A stretch of DNA of 64,000 nt from Desulfurococcus sp. Lineage in GTDB: Archaea > Thermoproteota > Thermoprotei_A > Sulfolobales > Desulfurococcaceae. A program made the translations under genes and the position numbers. Shown piece by piece: positions 25,425 to 33,918 of the stretch (position 1 is the stretch's first letter; every line of letters starts with the position of its first letter). Where the stretch lies: NCBI GenBank assembly GCA_026626905.1, contig JAPNUX010000001.1, positions 62,001 to 126,000 of the forward strand, read 5' to 3'. Under the pieces are notes generated by a model that searched no databases, was not told the origin of the DNA, and worked only from the letters and a program-made list of their open reading frames with translations.

Positions 25425-25812
25425 GGTAAACCCCCAGCAAGCTACATCCAGCCTAGACCTCACGCTCCAGGAGACTTTATATGAATGCTACCTTTTAAGG
25501 AAAAGAAGCTCCACTTCAAGGTAAGAAGGCTGAGGAAGGCATGGTAAACCCGTTAAGGCTACAGGCAGGCTAAGATACATCAACTGGAAACAGGTGGATG
25601 CGGCTGAGTGAGTAGTTTTAGGCGGCATGAGTCCCGAAACCTTGTGGAGACGACGGTGCTTTAAGGCTTAGTAGACTGATGAGCCCCCTTAGTGCTGGGT
25701 TCTCTTGCAGGCTTAACCTCTGTGCCTCCGGTGATAGCCGTAGATGTTCTCCTATTGCTATGCGATGAAATAGCGTTATTCTAGAATAGAGTGTACCGAG
25801 ATAGAGACGTAA
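25425..25812. other. 388-base stretch without a supported gene
   Basis: No intact gene, tRNA or repeat is recognised. A frame of about 70 codons is open on the minus strand and ends at TAA 25618-25620, but it has no ATG, GTG or TTG start, and I find no similarity. It lies beside the ArsA-like fragment, so the whole 25.4-26.1 kb stretch may be decaying sequence. The promoter of the zinc-finger/helicase operon should lie near 25440-25480. Confidence 0.4.
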
Positions 25813-26108
25813 TTGGAGACATGTTCTCAGCAGTTAAAACCTTCTAATCCCGCTGAGAAGCCCCACGTATACATAGTACTCGGCAAGGGTGGAGTTGGCA
25901 TGTCAACTACAGCTATAGCTCTCTCCCTGAAGCTATCTAAGGAGGGGAAAACCCTGCTGGTGAGCTTTGGATCCTTAGAGAGTACTGTAATATGCCTGCT
26001 CAGCATTTATGCCTACCCTTCCTGAAGAATCCTCCTTCAACACTCAAGGATGTAGAGGCTTTATGGGAGGAAGCCTTCAACTGCTGTAGTAATACAGTTC
26101 CTGGTTAG
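25813..26108 (+). pseudogene. Fragment of an ArsA/MinD-type ATPase
   Basis: From TTG 25813 the frame encodes VYIVLGKGGVGMSTTAIALS, a deviant Walker A of the ArsA/ParA group in which the signature lysine before Ser-Thr is replaced by Met. The strand GKTLLVSFGSLES follows. The frame then stops at about 26025, while another frame starting around 25992 continues plausibly (PAQHLCLPFLKNPP...LKDVEALWEEAF) to TAG 26106. About 95 of some 300 expected residues remain, with a key residue lost and one frameshift. It ends head-on against moeA. Confidence 0.65.
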
Positions 26109-27346
26109 AACAAGTATACTGGTACAATGCTATCCTTCTCGAATCCCTCCACGTTCTCAGGTATAACTATGTAGCCGTGGCTCCTGAGAAGGCTTGAGAG
26201 TACACCGCTCCCTCTTAGCATGTACGGTTCAGCAACGTATTCTCCACCGGTATCCCTCAAGGTGACTCTTATGTAGCTTGTATAACCTACAGTATTAGGT
26301 ATTCTACGGGACAGCCTAGCGTACACCACGGGTCTTTCAACACCCTTTAGCCCCAGCCACTTAGAGAAGGCTGGCATTAATATGGCTTCGTATCCAGTCC
26401 ACGCTGCAACTGGGTACCCGGATAAATGAAGCACTGGCTTCCCTTCTACTAGTGATAGAGAGGTTGGTCTTCCAGGCCGCATTCTAACACCACGGAATAC
26501 TAACCTCCAGGAATGCATTGCTACATCTATTACAGTGTCACCCTCGCTGACACCAGTGCCAGCTGTTGTCACCACGAGGTCGTTTTCTACAGCCGCTTTT
26601 CTTAACGCGTCTCCCAGTATCTCAGGGTCGTCGGGGAATACCCCATAGTATTTTACGCTTGTGAATCCCGTGTTGAGTAGGAGGGCTACAAGCAGCCTCG
26701 CTGAGGAATTATAGACTCCTGTCTCGCACTCTACATCTACTCCTGGCTCACAGACCTCGTCGCCTGATGCTAGAACACCTACCTCCAGCTTCCTGTAGAC
26801 TTTAACCTTATCTACTCCTATGCTGGATAGAGCTGCAATATGAACAGGTTTTAGCAGTGTGCCTTTAGCAACTACTAGCTCTCCTCTAGTGAAGTCTTCC
26901 CCCATCCTCGATATATTCTGGCCTGGTGAGACAGGCTTGTAGACTAGTATTCTACTATCAGCGACTTCAACGTCTTCATCCATTACCACAGCATCAGCTC
27001 CACAGGGCACAGGTGAGCCTGTGTGAACTCTTATAGCCTCCCCATGGCCTATACAGGTGCTGGGGGGATACTCGCCAGCTGCCACTGAACCCTTCAATAA
27101 AAGTTCAACCGGGTTGTACACTGATGCGTTAACAACATCAACTGCTCTAACAGCGTAGCCGTCTACAGCACTTCTATTGAATGGAGGTATATTTATGCCT
27201 GCGTAGACATCTTCTGCGAGAATCCTGCCCAGCGCGCTTGAAACCCTAGCCTCCTCTACGCTGAGCTTTACTGTACCCCTGAGGATCCCGGCGAGCAGGT
27301 CTACGGCTTCACTAATACTTACAAGTGCTGTGATCCTCTTACTCAA
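26105..27346 (-). CDS. moeA: Molybdopterin molybdenumtransferase MoeA
   Basis: Inserts molybdate or, in hyperthermophiles, tungstate into adenylylated molybdopterin. Domain I has SVEEARVSSALGRILAEDVYA and PPFNRSAVDGYA. The central MPT-binding domain carries TTAGTGVSEGD and GVRMRPGRP, then GYPVAAWTGYE, all hallmarks of MoeA. About 413 residues, the usual length. The start is TTG 27346, six bases after GGTG; an upstream start at 27376 would overlap the EamA gene by 38 bp. Tungstopterin is needed by the aldehyde:ferredoxin oxidoreductase encoded 3 kb away. Confidence 0.9.
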   Translation of the reverse strand: MSKRITALVSISEAVDLLAGILRGTVKLSVEEARVSSALGRILAEDVYAGINIPPFNRSAVDGYAVRAVDVVNASVYNPVELLLKGSVAAGEYPPSTCIGHGEAIRVHTGSPVPCGADAVVMDEDVEVADSRILVYKPVSPGQNISRMGEDFTRGELVVAKGTLLKPVHIAALSSIGVDKVKVYRKLEVGVLASGDEVCEPGVDVECETGVYNSSARLLVALLLNTGFTSVKYYGVFPDDPEILGDALRKAAVENDLVVTTAGTGVSEGDTVIDVAMHSWRLVFRGVRMRPGRPTSLSLVEGKPVLHLSGYPVAAWTGYEAILMPAFSKWLGLKGVERPVVYARLSRRIPNTVGYTSYIRVTLRDTGGEYVAEPYMLRGSGVLSSLLRSHGYIVIPENVEGFEKDSIVPVYLF

Positions 27347-28208
27347 CCCTGCCACCTGCTGAACCTGGATTTCCACCTCTATAACCGTAGATTATTAGGG
27401 CTAAAGATAATATTATGATAGCGCCGGCTACAAGATCACTTAAAGCTATAACCTGACCGAGAATTACGTGTGCTAGTAAGCCCGCTCCAAACGGCTCTCC
27501 AAGGGACACAGAGGTTACAAGGTGGGCTGGATAATACCTTAAAAGATAATTCATAAGAGTGTGGCCTAGCATCATGGGTATTAAAGCCATTAAAGCGAAG
27601 TAGACGTAGGATACAGGGTTACCTGGAATAGGATTCAAGCCAGCGGCAATATTATAGGCTAGCGTGAACACTGCTGCAGTAAGATACGTTGGAAACGCGT
27701 AGTCAGCTAGAGTCTCCCCTCTAGTACTCCTCGCATACCTACCTATTTCAAAGTATACTGCTACCGAGAAGCCTGCTGCAAGCGATGAGATCGCGCCTGG
27801 ATTAAAGGCAAGCCTGTTAACCCCTATGTAGAAGACTAGAGATAGTACACTCGTAGTAAAGCCGAGTAGCTGCAAGCCGCTAGGCCTATAACTGTATAGA
27901 GCTACCTCTAATAGAAGCGAGTATAAAGGGTATAGTACAACGAGCAGTGTGCTAGTATACACTGAAACCATGAAGAGACTCTTCATCCATAAGATAAAGT
28001 GGAAAGCGAGAGCGGCCCCTGATGCCACGTGATGCAGTCTTACCTGCGGCTTCTTCTCCAGCCATGATGGCAGTAGCAGTAGTGATGAGAGAAACATTCT
28101 CCAGAATGCATTAACCTCGCCGGGAGCACCTGAAAGCACGACTAGAATGCTAGCTGAGCTTATTGCAAGCCATATGACTGGGAAGAAGAGAAGATGTTTC
28201 ACCTGCAT
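27339..28208 (-). CDS. EamA/DMT-superfamily transporter
   Basis: 289 residues with ten hydrophobic helices arranged as two five-helix repeats, the plan of drug/metabolite exporters of the EamA family. The second repeat ends in the typical SLGEPFGAGLLAHVILGQ segment. Substrate unknown; members export amino acids, nucleosides or other metabolites. The stop overlaps the moeA start by eight bases, so the two genes are translationally coupled, although a functional link is not obvious. It lies 22 bp after argS on the same strand. Confidence 0.82.
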   Translation of the reverse strand: MQVKHLLFFPVIWLAISSASILVVLSGAPGEVNAFWRMFLSSLLLLPSWLEKKPQVRLHHVASGAALAFHFILWMKSLFMVSVYTSTLLVVLYPLYSLLLEVALYSYRPSGLQLLGFTTSVLSLVFYIGVNRLAFNPGAISSLAAGFSVAVYFEIGRYARSTRGETLADYAFPTYLTAAVFTLAYNIAAGLNPIPGNPVSYVYFALMALIPMMLGHTLMNYLLRYYPAHLVTSVSLGEPFGAGLLAHVILGQVIALSDLVAGAIIILSLALIIYGYRGGNPGSAGGRVE

Positions 28209-28230
28209 TTAAAAGCCCTTTTCAAGGGTG

Positions 28231-30468
28231 CTACAGCTTCCTAAGCTTATAGAACCCCATTACATCTGATAGGTCTGCTAGCAGCAGCATAGTAGCTATA
28301 GTCAGCAGTATCCTCGCGCTCCTCTTAACAGGGTCGGGCTCGTTTATTATCCTGTGCTTCTCGTAGAGCTTGTTGAAGCCTAACGCTAAATTCACAGCGT
28401 ACACGAGGATTTTATCAGGCCGCATGTACTCGTAGGCCTCTCTTAAGACCTTCATGTAATCTAAGAGCTCTTCAACCAGCTGCCTCTCCTCCACACCGAA
28501 TTCCAGCTCCCTGCCTTTAAGATTCGAGAGTACCTCCATGCCTCTAGCTCGCAGTTCACCAGGGTTATCTAGGGGCTCGAAGCCCCAGAGCTTCCTGAGC
28601 ACGCTTTGAGCTCTCACAAGACTATATGTGACTATGACTCCATGCTCGAAGGCTCTCGCATTCTTTAAGTCGAATGTAAGCACTTTGCTCGGCTCAACGG
28701 AGAGTAGGAGGGCTCTCAGGTTGTTCACAGCTAGCATTCTAGCTGCTTCCTCTAAATCACTGCTCTCCCCAGTTGCCTTACGCTTCTCCTCCGAGCTTTC
28801 CAGCTGTTTTTCAATCATGAAGTCCACTATATCAGCTAGTAGCTCGTCGATCGTATAGTATATGCCTCTCCTGCCACTCATCCTCATACCCTTTAAGTGA
28901 ACCATCTCGTACGAGAAGTGGATGAGATTCTCCGCCTCTTTTTGATATCCCAGTAGGTGTAGGATGGCTTTCAGCTGTTTCTGCGCGCGTGCCTGCTCGA
29001 CAGCTATAACATTGTAGACTTTATCCGCATTATACCTTGTAAACTTCATGAGAGTGTAAGCGATATCCCGTGTCACGTAGAGTGTGGTTCCATCCCTCCG
29101 CCTGATAATGAATCTACCGGGTTCATCAGGGTAGAATAGCCTTCTAACGTACTCGTGTTCCTCTCCAGCCTTGTTCAAATCTACTTCTACAGCTCCATCC
29201 ACTATTCTAGCATACCGCGATCCCGCGACATTATCTACGATACGCTTCGATAACTCTAGTATCTCGTCGCTGGACTCGTGGTCGAATCCATCGAAGAGTA
29301 TATTCAGGCTGCTTAGGGTTTCCTTGAAGCCTCTTAAAACCTCCCTGGATACATCTCTAAGAAGGCTTCTAGCTTCAGGATCGCCTTTCTCCGCTCTCCT
29401 CATTAACTCTGCTATTTCTTCTTCAGCCTTCTCATACCCTTCAAAGGCTTTGAGGAGGCTTACGCACTCCACATGGTAGTCTCTGCACAGCTTGTTCCTG
29501 GCTTTCACGTAACCCGCGTACTCTTCATGAAGCTCCATGTATCTCGTAATGACATCTAGGAGTCTTGCTCTATAGGGGCTTACAGCGGGATGCTGGCTGC
29601 CTGAAACCTCCCGGACTACTCTAAGTAGCTTTAGCGTGTCATGCTTAAGCTCTAACTTGCGTAGTACTAGCGTGATCTTCGAGTAGATCCTCACTGCCTC
29701 AGGATCCTCTCCGCTAAGCTTTTCTCGAAGTGACCCAGCTATATCCTCTAGGATGCGCTTCAACTCCACTTTTAGATCAGCGAGCTTACCAGCCAGCTTA
29801 TCCTCCTCTATCAGGATGTTAGTTAACGCGTATACTACACCATACCAGTGGTCTACCTTTAACTCCCGTCTAGGCTCTACTCCTAGAGCTTTAAGCTTGC
29901 TGACACCGTATGCTAGCACTGCTATTTGACGGCCGAGATCGTTAACGTAGAAGAGTCTTATGGTATTAAAGCCCAGCCGTTTAAGTAGTCGTGCATAGGT
30001 GTCACCTAGCACACTGTTTCTAGCGCTACCAAGGTGGAGAGGGTGGACTGGATTAGCACTTGTATGCTCGACTACAATTATTCTACCAGCTCCAACTCCT
30101 TTCAACTCTTCTTCCATTTTCCCCGAGAGCAGGGACTCCATGAAGGATGAGAATAACGTAGAGTAATCTACCTCAATGTTGAGGTAGCCGTTAGTAAATA
30201 GTGTCTTTCTAGCCCTGCACTCAGAGGGGAGATAGCCTAGCAGCCTCTCTGCTATTAGCTCTCCCAGCTCACCCCACTTCTCGCGAGGATAGGATTTCAG
30301 TACGGCGTGGAGGGGAATACCATAGTCGCCCATAGCAGGGCTAGGAGTTGGAGCAACCTTGATTCTCCCCTCTCTTATGTAAGCCTCTAGTAGGCTACTA
30401 TCTAAACCTAAGACTTCTCCTGCAGCCTTGATAAACCCTTGTAGTATGCACTCTTGAAGTCCTGTCAA
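28231..30468 (-). CDS. argS: Arginyl-tRNA synthetase
   Basis: A class I synthetase charging tRNA-Arg. The HIGH motif appears as HPLHLGSARN after HTSANPV, an ArgRS-specific context, and the KMSKS loop as KGMRMSGRRG. The C-terminal DALR anticodon-binding domain is at about 615-745 (YSLVRAQSVLRK, then YEKHRII). At 745 residues it is about 100 longer than typical archaeal ArgRS; the extra length lies in a charged helical insertion between the two catalytic halves (about 240-380). The start follows a weak AAGGT. It heads a run argS, EamA, moeA on the minus strand. Confidence 0.95.
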   Translation of the reverse strand: MTGLQECILQGFIKAAGEVLGLDSSLLEAYIREGRIKVAPTPSPAMGDYGIPLHAVLKSYPREKWGELGELIAERLLGYLPSECRARKTLFTNGYLNIEVDYSTLFSSFMESLLSGKMEEELKGVGAGRIIVVEHTSANPVHPLHLGSARNSVLGDTYARLLKRLGFNTIRLFYVNDLGRQIAVLAYGVSKLKALGVEPRRELKVDHWYGVVYALTNILIEEDKLAGKLADLKVELKRILEDIAGSLREKLSGEDPEAVRIYSKITLVLRKLELKHDTLKLLRVVREVSGSQHPAVSPYRARLLDVITRYMELHEEYAGYVKARNKLCRDYHVECVSLLKAFEGYEKAEEEIAELMRRAEKGDPEARSLLRDVSREVLRGFKETLSSLNILFDGFDHESSDEILELSKRIVDNVAGSRYARIVDGAVEVDLNKAGEEHEYVRRLFYPDEPGRFIIRRRDGTTLYVTRDIAYTLMKFTRYNADKVYNVIAVEQARAQKQLKAILHLLGYQKEAENLIHFSYEMVHLKGMRMSGRRGIYYTIDELLADIVDFMIEKQLESSEEKRKATGESSDLEEAARMLAVNNLRALLLSVEPSKVLTFDLKNARAFEHGVIVTYSLVRAQSVLRKLWGFEPLDNPGELRARGMEVLSNLKGRELEFGVEERQLVEELLDYMKVLREAYEYMRPDKILVYAVNLALGFNKLYEKHRIINEPDPVKRSARILLTIATMLLLADLSDVMGFYKLRKL

Positions 30469-30523
30469 ACCTTAATCCCTGTCTTCAACAGGATACTAGA
30501 GTAGATTAAAATACCGTGTTGAT

Positions 30524-32491
30524 TTAGATTCCTCCTAGTAGCTCCTGGATCCTCCTATAGAAGCGCTCCCACCACTCTCTTGCAGCATCCTCCTTGTTTG
30601 AATCGAACCTACGGCTCCAAGCTTCATTACCATACTCTCTGGCTGCTAGAGCCATGAAGTCTACTATCTTGCTTGAATCCCAGTAGGCTGGGAGTGCTCC
30701 AGCCAGCTTCTGATATCTAGCTATCTCCCTGTATACTTTCAGTGATCTCTCTAAAGGCTTCTCGAGACCATAGTATCTCTCGAGTATGACTGGTATTGTC
30801 TTCTCAGCCCATCCCCTGTGGAATCTACATATCCCCATATCTGTCACCAAGGCTTCGTTGATAGCTCTCTCAAAGGACTTAGATGCGAATTCCTCGGGCT
30901 CCAGGAATACACCAGAGTAGAGGGTCCAGTACTTGCCTAGAACTATCATCGGGGCGACAAGCCCGGGAGTCCAGTAGAAGTTCGGCGTGATGTGTCCTTC
31001 CTCACCGAAAGCCGCGTATACTGGGATATCAGTGAACTTGGTTTTACTTGTAGTAGTTCTATCACTGTACAGTATGTCGAGTACTCTAGCAGCTGACCTT
31101 AACCCCTTCTCACCTATAAGTCTCAGTATCGGGTTGCCTCCGAAGGCAAGCTGCTCTATTAATCTAACAGCTAGCTCGGCGTTGACACGTGCATGCTCGA
31201 TGCTATAGGATGCTGGATCGAAGAATGGCTTGCTCGGTAAGCCGACCTCCTCAGGCTTCAGTAGACCCTTGTGTAGTGCTTCGAATACAAACCCGACTAT
31301 CTGGGCTAGCTCTATAGCGTCGAATCCATACGCGTCTGCTAGTTCAACAGCTTTCTCGGCTTCATGTATATCTAGGACGCCTATCATGGGTCCAAGGCCA
31401 TTGTACGGCTCGTAATCACTCTTGTACCGGTCTCTCCTCACCTTCTTGCATGCAAGCGGGCAGGGTTCACCACAGGTCTTCCAGCTCTTAGTTTCAATAG
31501 CCTCTTTATTGAACGGCTCCCACATGTACTTCATTATAAGCTCGTGGAGTTTTTCTCTCACATCTCTCGGCTGGTAGATGAAGTTCCAGTTGAACATTGG
31601 TGTTGTTACCCCTAGGTGAGGATAGTTGCCGCCGAGTGTTCCCCCGGTATTCAGCTTGGAGTCGTATCTATACTTGACTCCAGCATTAATCACTGCCTGA
31701 GTGTACGGCTGCTTAATCAGCTCGGTGAATATCTTGTCTAGTCCACGTGTATCCCTTAGGTCTTCAGGTAACTTTACGCTTCTATCGTATCTACCCCCGT
31801 AGATTATAGCTGCAACCCCGTGGGCTCTGTAGAGAACGCTTCCTCCTCCTGCTCTAGCAGCGAAATCCTCGCTTCCAAGATCCATTCTACCCTTATGGAG
31901 TGTTATAGATGCTAGTGCACCTATATTAGTGTACTTGGATGCCGGGCCTACTAGAATAGACCTCCCATCGTACTCCTCGTAGAAGCTCTTAAAGTTGTCA
32001 CTAAGGTACTGCTGGAGCGCGTAGACACCCTTGAAGCCACTGTAACCCCTCCACACTTCTTCAAGCTTCTCTTCAGCTATCTCGTGGAATTCAACTACGG
32101 GTTCCCCGCCTCCCTCATCGTAGATTTTAACTACTAGAGGTGTAGTAGATTTGCCAACTACGACTATTGCGTCGGCGTTAACTCTAAACTGGAATGCAGC
32201 GCCCCCCATCTCAGAGGAGTGTAGTCCCCTTGTTAACGGGCTGCGGAATACAGCTACGAATCTATGGGCACCATACATCTTAGAGCCTGTGAACAAGCCG
32301 GCTCCTAATACCAGGGCGTTATCAGGGTGGTAGACAGGCTTACTCCACGACTCATACCTCTCAAGGTGTAGTTTAATACCCAGGGAGAGCGGCGAGTAGA
32401 CCTCGCTTAACGGGTATTCTTCAATCCAGTACTTCCTTTCTCCTGCATCAATGAATAGAGCCCTATACTTACGCTCACTCAATTCTCTCAC
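30524..32491 (-). CDS. Aldehyde:ferredoxin oxidoreductase family tungstoenzyme
   Basis: 655 residues. The N-terminal domain includes the pterin-contact region VLGAGLFTGSKMYGAHRF and SSEMGGAAF. The 4Fe-4S ligands are CGEPCPLAC (about 342-350) and a distant cysteine in MGICRFHRGW, as in AOR, FOR and GAPOR. The enzyme oxidises aldehydes, or a related substrate, with ferredoxin as acceptor, using tungsten bis-pterin. Subfamily cannot be decided by eye. Cytoplasmic, no signal. The gene is monocistronic. MoeA nearby would supply the cofactor. Confidence 0.87.
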   Translation of the reverse strand: MRELSERKYRALFIDAGERKYWIEEYPLSEVYSPLSLGIKLHLERYESWSKPVYHPDNALVLGAGLFTGSKMYGAHRFVAVFRSPLTRGLHSSEMGGAAFQFRVNADAIVVVGKSTTPLVVKIYDEGGGEPVVEFHEIAEEKLEEVWRGYSGFKGVYALQQYLSDNFKSFYEEYDGRSILVGPASKYTNIGALASITLHKGRMDLGSEDFAARAGGGSVLYRAHGVAAIIYGGRYDRSVKLPEDLRDTRGLDKIFTELIKQPYTQAVINAGVKYRYDSKLNTGGTLGGNYPHLGVTTPMFNWNFIYQPRDVREKLHELIMKYMWEPFNKEAIETKSWKTCGEPCPLACKKVRRDRYKSDYEPYNGLGPMIGVLDIHEAEKAVELADAYGFDAIELAQIVGFVFEALHKGLLKPEEVGLPSKPFFDPASYSIEHARVNAELAVRLIEQLAFGGNPILRLIGEKGLRSAARVLDILYSDRTTTSKTKFTDIPVYAAFGEEGHITPNFYWTPGLVAPMIVLGKYWTLYSGVFLEPEEFASKSFERAINEALVTDMGICRFHRGWAEKTIPVILERYYGLEKPLERSLKVYREIARYQKLAGALPAYWDSSKIVDFMALAAREYGNEAWSRRFDSNKEDAAREWWERFYRRIQELLGGI

Positions 32492-32646
32492 CCATCTTCA
32501 AGACGGTTGTGATCTAGGCATCCTTATTTAAAGCCTTCTACATATTGTTCCACATTAATGTCTTAGAGATTTTAATTACGTGATTCAAAATAGGTATTCC
32601 AGCAGGCTAGGGCTCACGTGAGTAGGCATTGAACTAAAGCTAGCTC

Positions 32647-33105
32647 TCAGGTAAGCACGCTGTTTAATATAAGCCTAAACTCGTTGATCCCGCACTCAAT
32701 TTCACGGAGTTGCCTGGGTTCAAGCTCGTCTAGCCTATCAATAAGCTTTAATAGCCATCCAATAAGCTCCAGCACACCGATTTTCTTTGCAAGTCTTAGC
32801 TTTGAAAGATACTTTCTTGCCTCCTCTAGCTTTTCTCTATTCTCATTAAGATATCGAGCCCCCTTCTCAGTAAGCTTGAAGATCTTTCTTCGTCTACCAT
32901 CAACTTTATTTTCTTCAACGCTAAGCAACCCCTCTCTAACCATCTGCTTCAACAGCGTGTAGAGAATGCCGGGGTTGACGGGTAGCCCTGTCTCTACTCT
33001 AATACTCTTTAGTAGACTATAACCGTAGAAGCCTTTATCTCTGGCTGCTTCAAGCACTAGTAGCTTGATATACTTGCTCTTATGCCTTAGATTCACCGCG
33101 ATCAT
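32647..33105 (-). CDS. PadR-family transcriptional regulator
   Basis: 152 residues with the PadR winged helix: VLEAARDKGFYGYSLLKSI, then GLPVNPGILYTLLKQMVREGLLSVEE, then GRRRKIFKLTEKG. A C-terminal helical dimerisation domain follows. PadR proteins repress efflux or stress genes and often their own. The gene is divergent from an ABC system with only 64 bp between the starts, and a perfect 26-bp palindrome lies in that spacer, so it very likely controls both directions. ATG 33105 follows GAGGCG. Confidence 0.88.
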   Translation of the reverse strand: MIAVNLRHKSKYIKLLVLEAARDKGFYGYSLLKSIRVETGLPVNPGILYTLLKQMVREGLLSVEENKVDGRRRKIFKLTEKGARYLNENREKLEEARKYLSKLRLAKKIGVLELIGWLLKLIDRLDELEPRQLREIECGINEFRLILNSVLT

Positions 33106-33120
33106 CGCCTCGGAAACTTA

Positions 33121-33146
33121 ATTTAAACTAATATATTAGTTTAAAT
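33121..33146. promoter_or_regulatory. Perfect 26-bp palindrome, probable PadR operator overlapping both promoters
   Basis: ATTTAAACTAATA followed by its exact inverse complement, centred at 33133/33134. The arms extend imperfectly: GAAACT lies outside on the left and AGTTTC on the right, with two extra bases on the left side. Its centre (ATATAT) can serve as the TATA element for the ABC operon starting at 33170 and probably for padR at 33105. Binding by a dimeric PadR protein would block both promoters. The match is exact; the assignment to PadR is inference from position. Confidence 0.75.
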
Positions 33147-33169
33147 AGTTTCAGCTATCACTGGTATCA

Positions 33170-33907
33170 ATGGTGCTAACACCTATGAGAGAAGTCTTAA
33201 GGCTTGAAGATGTCTGGAAGATCTATAGGACAGGGGAAGTTGAAACTAAAGCTTTAAGAGGAGTAACTCTCGGGGTTAATAGAGGCGAGTTCATAGCTGT
33301 AATGGGTCCAAGCGGCTCCGGCAAGTCTACTCTACTCAACATCATGGGCTTACTCGACAAGCCTACGTCAGGGAGAGTGTTTGTTGAGGGCAGGGATGTA
33401 ACAGAGCTTGATAAAAATGAAATAGCTGATATAAGGAATAGAAAAATAGGCTTTGTCTTCCAGCGTTTTAACCTAGTTAACAGGCTTACAGTCCTAGAGA
33501 ACATTGAGCTACCATTAATTCCCAGAGGTATCCCGAGGAGTATTAGAGTTGAGAAAGTAGTTAGAGCCCTCAAGATGGCTGGAGGAAGGGAGTCCTGGCT
33601 TCTCAAGAAGCCTGAGCAATTGAGTGGTGGCGAGCAGCAGAGAGTTGCTATCGCTAGAGCGATTGTCGGCGACCCTGAGGTTATACTAGCTGATGAACCC
33701 ACAGGTAACCTGGATAGAGCTTCAGCCAGGATTGTTGTAGAAACGTTCCTCTCATTGAGGAGCACAGGGCTAACTATTGTTGTTGTAACCCATGACCCGG
33801 AGATAGCTAACTGCTCTGAGAGAATACTCGTGATAAGAGATGGAGTTATAGCATCTATAGTAGACCCCGAGCCGGATAAATGCATCATGAAGACACTAAG
33901 CTCGTGA
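33170..33907 (+). CDS. MacB/LolD-type ABC transporter ATPase
   Basis: 245 residues with all ABC motifs: GPSGSGKST, the Q-loop FVFQRFNL, LSGGEQQR, VILADEPTGNLD and VTHDPE. The ADEPTGNLD form and the 'LNIMGLLDKPT' stretch mark the MacB/LolD/FtsE class that powers FtsX-type permeases. It is the first gene of a three-gene operon with a large extracellular protein and an FtsX-like permease. Together these are expected to act mechanically across the membrane or export a substrate rather than import. ATG 33170 is close to the operator; ATG 33185 is an alternative start. Confidence 0.9.
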   Translation: MVLTPMREVLRLEDVWKIYRTGEVETKALRGVTLGVNRGEFIAVMGPSGSGKSTLLNIMGLLDKPTSGRVFVEGRDVTELDKNEIADIRNRKIGFVFQRFNLVNRLTVLENIELPLIPRGIPRSIRVEKVVRALKMAGGRESWLLKKPEQLSGGEQQRVAIARAIVGDPEVILADEPTGNLDRASARIVVETFLSLRSTGLTIVVVTHDPEIANCSERILVIRDGVIASIVDPEPDKCIMKTLSS

Positions 33908-33918
33908 GAGTGGTGTGC

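Noticed and set aside
33223-33888. 221-codon open frame antisense to the MacB-like ATPase
   Set aside because: It mirrors a strongly conserved gene exactly and its product is Ser/Thr/Leu-rich without any motif, as expected for an antisense shadow.
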